Below are positions 57,893-64,000 of a DNA stretch of 64,000 nt, in pieces. Below the pieces are notes generated by a model. The model had not been told where the DNA came from. It did not search any database and saw only the letters and a program-made list of their open reading frames with translations. The translations under genes were made by a program, and so were the position numbers. Origin of the DNA: Alisma plantago-aquatica. Its lineage: Eukaryota; Streptophyta; Magnoliopsida; Alismatales; Alismataceae. The DNA lies in the NCBI GenBank assembly GCA_963693085.1, contig OY856414.1, forward strand, positions 259,665,001 to 259,729,000. Reading direction: 5' to 3'. The number at the start of each line of letters is the position of its first letter. Positions within the stretch are counted from its first letter, which is position 1.

Positions 57893-58270
57893 TGTACGAG
57901 TTTTGAGTCACTTTTACAAGCCTATTTTACATTTGTTTTGTGCATTTGTAAGTCAATTAGTTGATCATATTTTCATAAATCTTCATAATTGGCTTGTATA
58001 ATCTAGTTGCATCAAACTATGCCTATTTCATCGTAATTATATTATTTTATACATTTCTCAGCCTTATACATGGTCGTTATGCATTTTTAGGAGCTCCCAA
58101 GTAATCAAGGAGTCGGTGCCACCGACCATCTAGGTCGGTGCCACTGAGATGACGTCAGGGACATGGCCTTAGTTGACCAAAAGAGTCAATGGCACTGAAT
58201 GTAATAGTTGATGCCACCGAGATAGCATTAGAGTGGTGGAGGAAATATTCACATCAGCTCGATGCCACCG
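57893..58270 (+). repeat. Probable start of a Gypsy 3' LTR
   Basis: TGTACGAGTTTTGAGTCAC follows the polypurine tract directly. The segment includes palindromic GTCGGTGCCACCGAC motifs (58111-58165). No second copy lies in the window and the far end cannot be located, so the LTR is inferred from one boundary only. Confidence 0.4.
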
Positions 58271-59713
58271 ACTTCCAAGTCGATAAAAACCTTTTTTAAT
58301 AAAAAATACTTGATAATTGGTGACATTTGTACTAGAGAACTGACGTCATTTGATATATATTGTCGGTTTTTTAGTGAAATTGATGTCATAAAAAATGACA
58401 TTAGGGGCCAGAAATGTATTAGTGGTAGGAAAAACATACATGGACTATTCACCATAATTTCCCTTTCACACCCTCTCTGCTTGATTATTTTATCCTTTTG
58501 AAAAAAATGACTAACATTTCTTCCCACCACAAATGTTGTTTACCGACATATAAAAGTTATTGTTAGTATTTCAGTATTCATACAACATCTACATAATACA
58601 CATTATTAATTTTTTGTAGAAATTTGGATTTGGTTTACCATCTGGTTCACAAATTTTGAAGAAAAATGCGATGAACATAGATAGAAATATTCATGCAAAT
58701 TAGTGCAATGAATCCCACTCTAGTTTTTTCTCCTATACAAATTTTCAGTGTCTATTAATTCTTTGATCATATTTTGAGAAAGACGGATGCACCAAAGTGT
58801 AGAAGAGAAAGAATGATAGATGGGAAAACACCAAAAAAGATAATTGTATTTACATGGTTCACCCAATATGGACTACTCCATGGACGGTGGAAGTTCCATT
58901 ACTAAAACAAATTAGGGTTATAGAAGGTAGTCAGTTCATATAGGCACTCACTTACAAAAATCGATAACTTGATGTAAAATCCTAACTCTAGTGACCTTAT
59001 TTGTAAGCGTGAAATACACAATTCTAGTACAATTTGGACAACTAGAAATGAAGTTACAAAAGGACACAATATGTTAATCTAATTAAAAGTATTCATTTTT
59101 AGCCAGGGTGTTTGTTGTATCCATGCCTAAATTGGTGGGAAGAGATGATAATTCATCTGAGTAGGATTTAAGGCAAATCTAACACATATGTACAATAAAA
59201 TTGACGTAAGAACTTAAAACAACCAATTTTTACAATATACTTTTTAGTTAAATCATGAACTAAAAGTTGTATCTCATGCATCAAATTTCTATAGTTCCAA
59301 TAACTTTCTTGGACATCAATACCCATGACATATTTTAACTTATAACATGCATCTACTTAAAAGGTGCACAACCTAAAGAAAATTAGTATGAAACTGACAA
59401 GTACACTATTGTGTTTTTTTTGCCAGGGTTTACATAAAATCTAACTAACATAAATGTATATTACTCACTCCCCTTAGCATAAAGAGAACAATGGCGAATC
59501 ATGATGCAAATTTTAATATTTGTAGCTATAATAACATATAACTCAACCACTAAATAAATCTATAAAATTTCAAGGTTATTTCCATTTCAAGCTAGAACAC
59601 ATAACATTTTTTTTTCAAGCATACATTTTTCTTTATCTTATATAATCTTGATTCATAGATATGTGAAGGATAGAAAATATATAAGAGAAAATTTTAAATC
59701 TATCGAATGGTTG
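58271..59713. other. AT-rich intergenic or degenerate repeat sequence
   Basis: No supported gene. TGACGTCAT (58349) and TGATGTCAT (58381) with GTCGG/CCGAC pieces nearby might be the edge of an old DNA transposon, but no terminal repeats are demonstrable. A segment near 58855-58885 (ACATGGTTCACCCAATATGG) resembles a sequence commonly seen in dispersed plant repeats. Confidence 0.4.

Positions 59714-59792
<79 letters not shown>
59714..59792. repeat. Compound microsatellite (AT)n(GT)n
   Basis: About 29 AT dinucleotides (59715-59772) pass directly into about 10 TG dinucleotides (59773-59792). The length makes it likely to be polymorphic. Confidence 0.97.
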
Positions 59793-62700
59793 AAGGATGG
59801 TCATTAAAATATGTGGGTGATCATCAAAATATCATATTGAAATGGTTATCTTTACAATAGATAATTAATGACCATGATGGATATATATGGGTTCATGGAA
59901 AAATATGTATAGATTAAGGGTGTTTAATCATTATAGGATCTATCTATCATTATAAAAATATGATTATCACACTAATGCAATATCTATTTGTAAGTGCACA
60001 TACCCCCCCATCATTCCATCAAATTTGAGGTAGTACGTAAATTTTTATGTTGGTTTCTCATATAGAGACAACTCTATACATTAGAAACTTTTGATGGTTG
60101 GAAATCTCACAAGACATATGAATTTCAGTTGGCTCTTTCTATTCCTGCACATTCTCATATTCATATTTTCCAATACATTTGGATGCTTAATTGTTATTTA
60201 CTTTATAATTCTAGGGATTCCTCTTCCTCACAGTTTGATCTCCTTTAATGAATTGAGCAGGTTTAAACTAAATATTATGCTAATAGATGAATATTCTCAA
60301 CAAAGATGTTAATAAAAAATGATGACATAATATATACTAAAAGCAAGGTCCATGTTATAGATTTGTTTCCATATAAATTTCCAAAATGAAACTATTAGAT
60401 ATATATATATATACATCATATTCCTATGTCAAAAAAAATTATAATGGATTTGAAAGATCTCCACAATTGAATAAATATTGTATCATCAAATAACAACTAC
60501 CATAAAGCATGAAATGATAGAGTGTCTATGATTGAAATATTGCACAAAGATAAACATCTCATAGATGTAACAAACTTAGGAAATCATGATGGAGAAACTA
60601 TATTAAAAAACTAAGTATTTTAATAAAAATGACGATGAAAAAAATATATGATAAGTGATGCCTGATAATTTCTTGACTAAATAAGAACATTAACCTTCTT
60701 TCTAGTATCCACTCTTCTTTATGTTGGATATAGTCAAGGAGAACCTTTTTTGAGATCGATCAAAGATGGTGGCACATGCACCTATGATGAAAAAGAACAA
60801 AGACACACACACGCGAATTTTATAGATGAAAATTCAATGTGTAGCATACTAATAACAAGAGTAGAATAACATATATTGAGGGATACATGGATCAATCCCT
60901 TTATCTCGAAATTGAAAGGAAATTAAGTAAATACCCACAGTAAAAGATACAAGAGCAACAACAACAACAAAAATTGTTAAGGAGACACTCTAGGAAAAAT
61001 GGTAATCACTTTTCCAATCTTCTTCATTTTGCATTACTGTAATCTTATTACGATCTTTATCATACTATAGATATTGAACTTGTTCAGTTCTTACCAATGG
61101 TTAACTCCCTTCAATTTTTTATTCATGAAAGCTTATTTGAGATGGATGAAGGTAACTGATGGCAATGTAGATGGGTATGAAATGTTAGATATTATCAAAT
61201 TTAGGGGAGGAAAATTATTTTTCACTTACTAGTATGACCTCACACTTTCTGAGGTGAGAGTGAGGTATATATGTCATTGGACAGGCTGGATATGGGGCAT
61301 CTATCTGAGATAGATAGGTGGATAATGAAAGGACTAAAGGATGTGGACACACATTCAAGAGGGTCAATCATCAAATAATCCATGCTTTGTTGAGAAGAAT
61401 TTGTTGTAAATTGGTGTAAACTAAAGTCGATGTGAAATCTTGGATTATTTTTTCATTATATATTACCTTAAACTTGACACAACCATATGGTAGTTGAATT
61501 TGCAATACTTTGGTTCTTCATACATTTATGACTTATTTTATATAAAATATTTTAGTCAACTTGTATCTACTTTATGTAGTCATTCTTGTCTTATGATATT
61601 TTCAATCTTGAGTAACAAAATGCTTTAATCGATCAATGTGAAGAATTTGATTCCTTATCATTCAAATATTTTACAATATTCAATGGTTTTGGTTGGTACT
61701 TAGTATGATAATTAGATGTACATGTGGTAATTTCTATATAAGCATATTAATGATGTATAATAGTGTATACATGTGCATAGATAAAGAGAGAACTAATGTA
61801 TGCATAATTAATAGGAGTATGTAAGTTTAGAAGTTTCCATGAGATTCATCAATCAAAGATTGATTGAAATTAAAACTTAAGTAATGTATTTTTCTCTATG
61901 TACAAGAACCGTTCGTCAATTATGATGAGATCTAGGATCAAATAATTTTGCTAATGATATTATCATTTCAAAATTAGTCACATCACGTCATCATTCTACT
62001 AGTTCAAGTACTTCAATCAAAACATAATGATAATTGCATTTGTTATGAATAATAAACTTAATTATAAGAAGAAGACAACACTTATATATATTTTTGTGTT
62101 GTGCTATTACAAACATGTAAACAAGTTAAAAAATGCAATACAAACTTGTATTTCTCAATCTACAATTATTATAGAAACTATAATTCTTATTGGATGTATA
62201 AAATTAAATGGTTTCATATTTTTGAGATAAATATTATGAAAACAACAAATAAAGAATTAATTAACACATGTCGTGGAAGATTATGTGGTACATCATCTAA
62301 ATAATAAAATGTCCTTTTCTCCTTTGATGCCTTAGTATCCTCATGGAGTTGCTAGAAAAATGTATCGTCTAATTCATTATAGATCTAGGTGTAGGATATA
62401 AACGAAATGTCGTTAATATGTTCCGGAAGCTATGTCATAAATGCAAAAAATATAGATGATGACATCCATGGACAAAGGTCAAACTAAAGAAATATACAAA
62501 AAGAAAAATGTATGCTATACAAAAGTAAGTTGGTGTGAGGATTCCTATCTTTTAGGAGACATATATCTTTCATCTCTAATTCATTTCATTAAGTAAAGGA
62601 GATTATGTGTTCAAAATAAAAAGTTTTATAAATTATTTTATACCTCATTCAATGTTAAGATATTTTAAACTATTTCTACTTTTTAAGGTACCTAGATATT

Positions 62701-64000
62701 GAGTTAAGAAGAACTAACTACATGAAACATTATAAAAATGATATTTTTAATGTTGAAAGTACCAAAAATTAAATAGAGTATCCAAAACAAAAAATGTCAT
62801 ATACAAAAAGTCAACTTTAAAAATGTGATCCACATGTCTAACACATAATATCTTACCTCTTTTGATATTTCTCTATAGATTCTCATGTGCAGTGGAATAA
62901 GCCTTTTAGAAAACAAGATAATGGGTGAAATCCTCTGTGTTGTATTTCTGATTAGTAGATGGATAGGCCCCTCTCTTATATGGAGGAGATGGGGAAAACA
63001 CAAAAACTCAAGAAAAGCTTAATGGGTCAAAATTAAATTATGCCCATGTTACAAATATAATAAAAAACATATTAAATGAGTTATAAAGATTTTTCAACTA
63101 TTTTAAAAAAGACTCTCTAACAATTCCCATCTCAATATTTACTCACAAAATTTTTTACATACATTTAGTGAGGGATGCCTATCAAAATAGGCAAATATTA
63201 AAATATATATCATTATGTTTATAATCAGGTGATGTATGGTTCAAATGTCACAATGGATATTTGTAATAATAATGAAAATTTTCTATTGTATGAGTTGGCA
63301 ATTATCTTTTTGAGACACAGTAAAGAACAAAAAGAAGCTAACTAGCTCCTTAACAAATTTCAGATCATGATTAGGTGCATTTCTGAATATAGTATAGCAA
63401 CTACACACTAGTTGATTCATCAAAAATATTGAATAGCATTGTGTAAAAGCAACACATTCCATGGATTTATATCATGTACAAAAGTGAGTATACACAAGAA
63501 TACAAGAAAAGTAAATAAAACTCAATCGTTAATAATATACTCCTCGAATTCCTACCATTTTTGTGGATAAAAGCATAAATATTGGTCAACCAACTTGCAA
63601 TAGAATTTGTATTTCAAAATTTACATTGAATGGTTCATATTTCTTTAAAGAATCGTATTGTTCCAATTACTGCCGATAGTGTTTTTTTGTTCACAATCAA
63701 TTAAAATCAAAGAGTCAACTTAGTAAATTAGAATGCCAAACAAGATTCCACTAATATTTTTTCTAACCCATCATATAGATCTATTTCTAGTTCTACTTTT
63801 TGTTTCAATTATGGACAAAATGGGGTATGCTAATAAAGTTTTATATGTGAATTCCTTTTGTAGTATTCCATTATGAGTATGAATAAAATTAAACCACGAA
63901 TCTTAAAAAGGAAAAAACTAACATCATATTATGCTTGAGTAAAATAAAATAAGCAAATTTACACTCATATAGTAGCTATAAATAATAAGTCAATTTTGAT
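59793..64000. other. AT-rich intergenic region, nothing recognised
   Basis: I see no domain, tRNA, LTR end or tandem array here. The open frames are short (under 75 codons), low-complexity and not supported by context. Small AT microsatellites occur (for example 60400-60412). Confidence 0.6.

Noticed and set aside
58271..58570. Possible CACTA or other DNA transposon end (TGACGTCAT and GTCGG/CCGAC pieces)
   Set aside because: No terminal inverted repeat pair or target duplication could be found, and the motifs are too short.
62027..62304. Two overlapping 67-codon frames in the AT-rich tail
   Set aside because: Low-complexity Ile/Asn/Lys-rich translations in AT-rich DNA with no domain or neighbouring gene signals.

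Overview
This window looks like nuclear heterochromatin of a flowering plant. It is AT-rich, I see no host gene that I can support, and nearly everything up to about 57.9 kb is plant retrotransposon sequence: Ty1/copia, Ty3/gypsy with very long LTRs, and an L1-type LINE. The tRNA-Met-type primer sites (TGGTATCAGAGC), the plant-type gag and pol motifs and the telo-box-like AAACCCTAA motifs all point to an angiosperm. The species cannot be named from this sequence.

Layout from left to right. (A) 1-10286 is the right part of a minus-strand Copia element: protease and GAG-pre-integrase at 1-625, gag at 7118-7945, a leader, and the 5' LTR at 9583-10286. It is split at the gag/protease boundary by (S), a complete 6460-bp plus-strand element at 631-7090. 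S has 1452-bp LTRs, a TATAC target duplication and a single intact 561-aa Sirevirus-type gag, with no pol. (B) 10287-19531 is a minus-strand Gypsy element with a decayed gag-pol and a 4855-bp 5' LTR; Copia A cuts its left end. (L) 19532-22451 is a minus-strand LINE (endonuclease, RT, zf-RVT), flanked on the left by B and on the right by D. (D) 22452-32040 is a minus-strand, nearly non-coding Gypsy-derived element with a 3470-bp 3' LTR and a truncated 5' LTR. (F) About 32041-32610 is a plus-strand Copia RNase H relic. (C) 32887-54511 is a plus-strand Gypsy element of the same long-LTR type as B. It is bounded by an AGGCG duplication, has LTRs of about 4.8 kb, and keeps only 1.1 kb of internal sequence. 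(E) 42752-53651 is a complete plus-strand relative of D (GTTAG duplication) sitting inside C's 3' LTR. After C come retroelement-like remnants (54517-57892), which include a poly(A)-tailed retroposed insertion at 56032-57171, and a probable LTR start at 57893. The last 6 kb is AT-rich with a large AT/GT microsatellite and no recognisable gene.

Relative ages follow from the nesting. LINE L predates B and D; Copia A entered B; S entered A; C entered older retroelement debris; E entered C. LTR pairs compared by eye agree with this: about 1.8% different for S, about 2% for E, and roughly 5% for C.

The most interesting material is non-coding. S carries a set of structured cis elements: four palindromes upstream of its TATA box, two more after gag, three tandem stem-loops sharing one loop sequence, and a series of polypurine tracts before the 3' LTR. 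The B/C LTRs carry arrays of telo-box-like motifs and of self-complementary AAACGGT...ACCGTTT blocks. D and E share a stop codon in a relic reading frame although E inserted recently, which suggests a non-coding family mobilised in trans.
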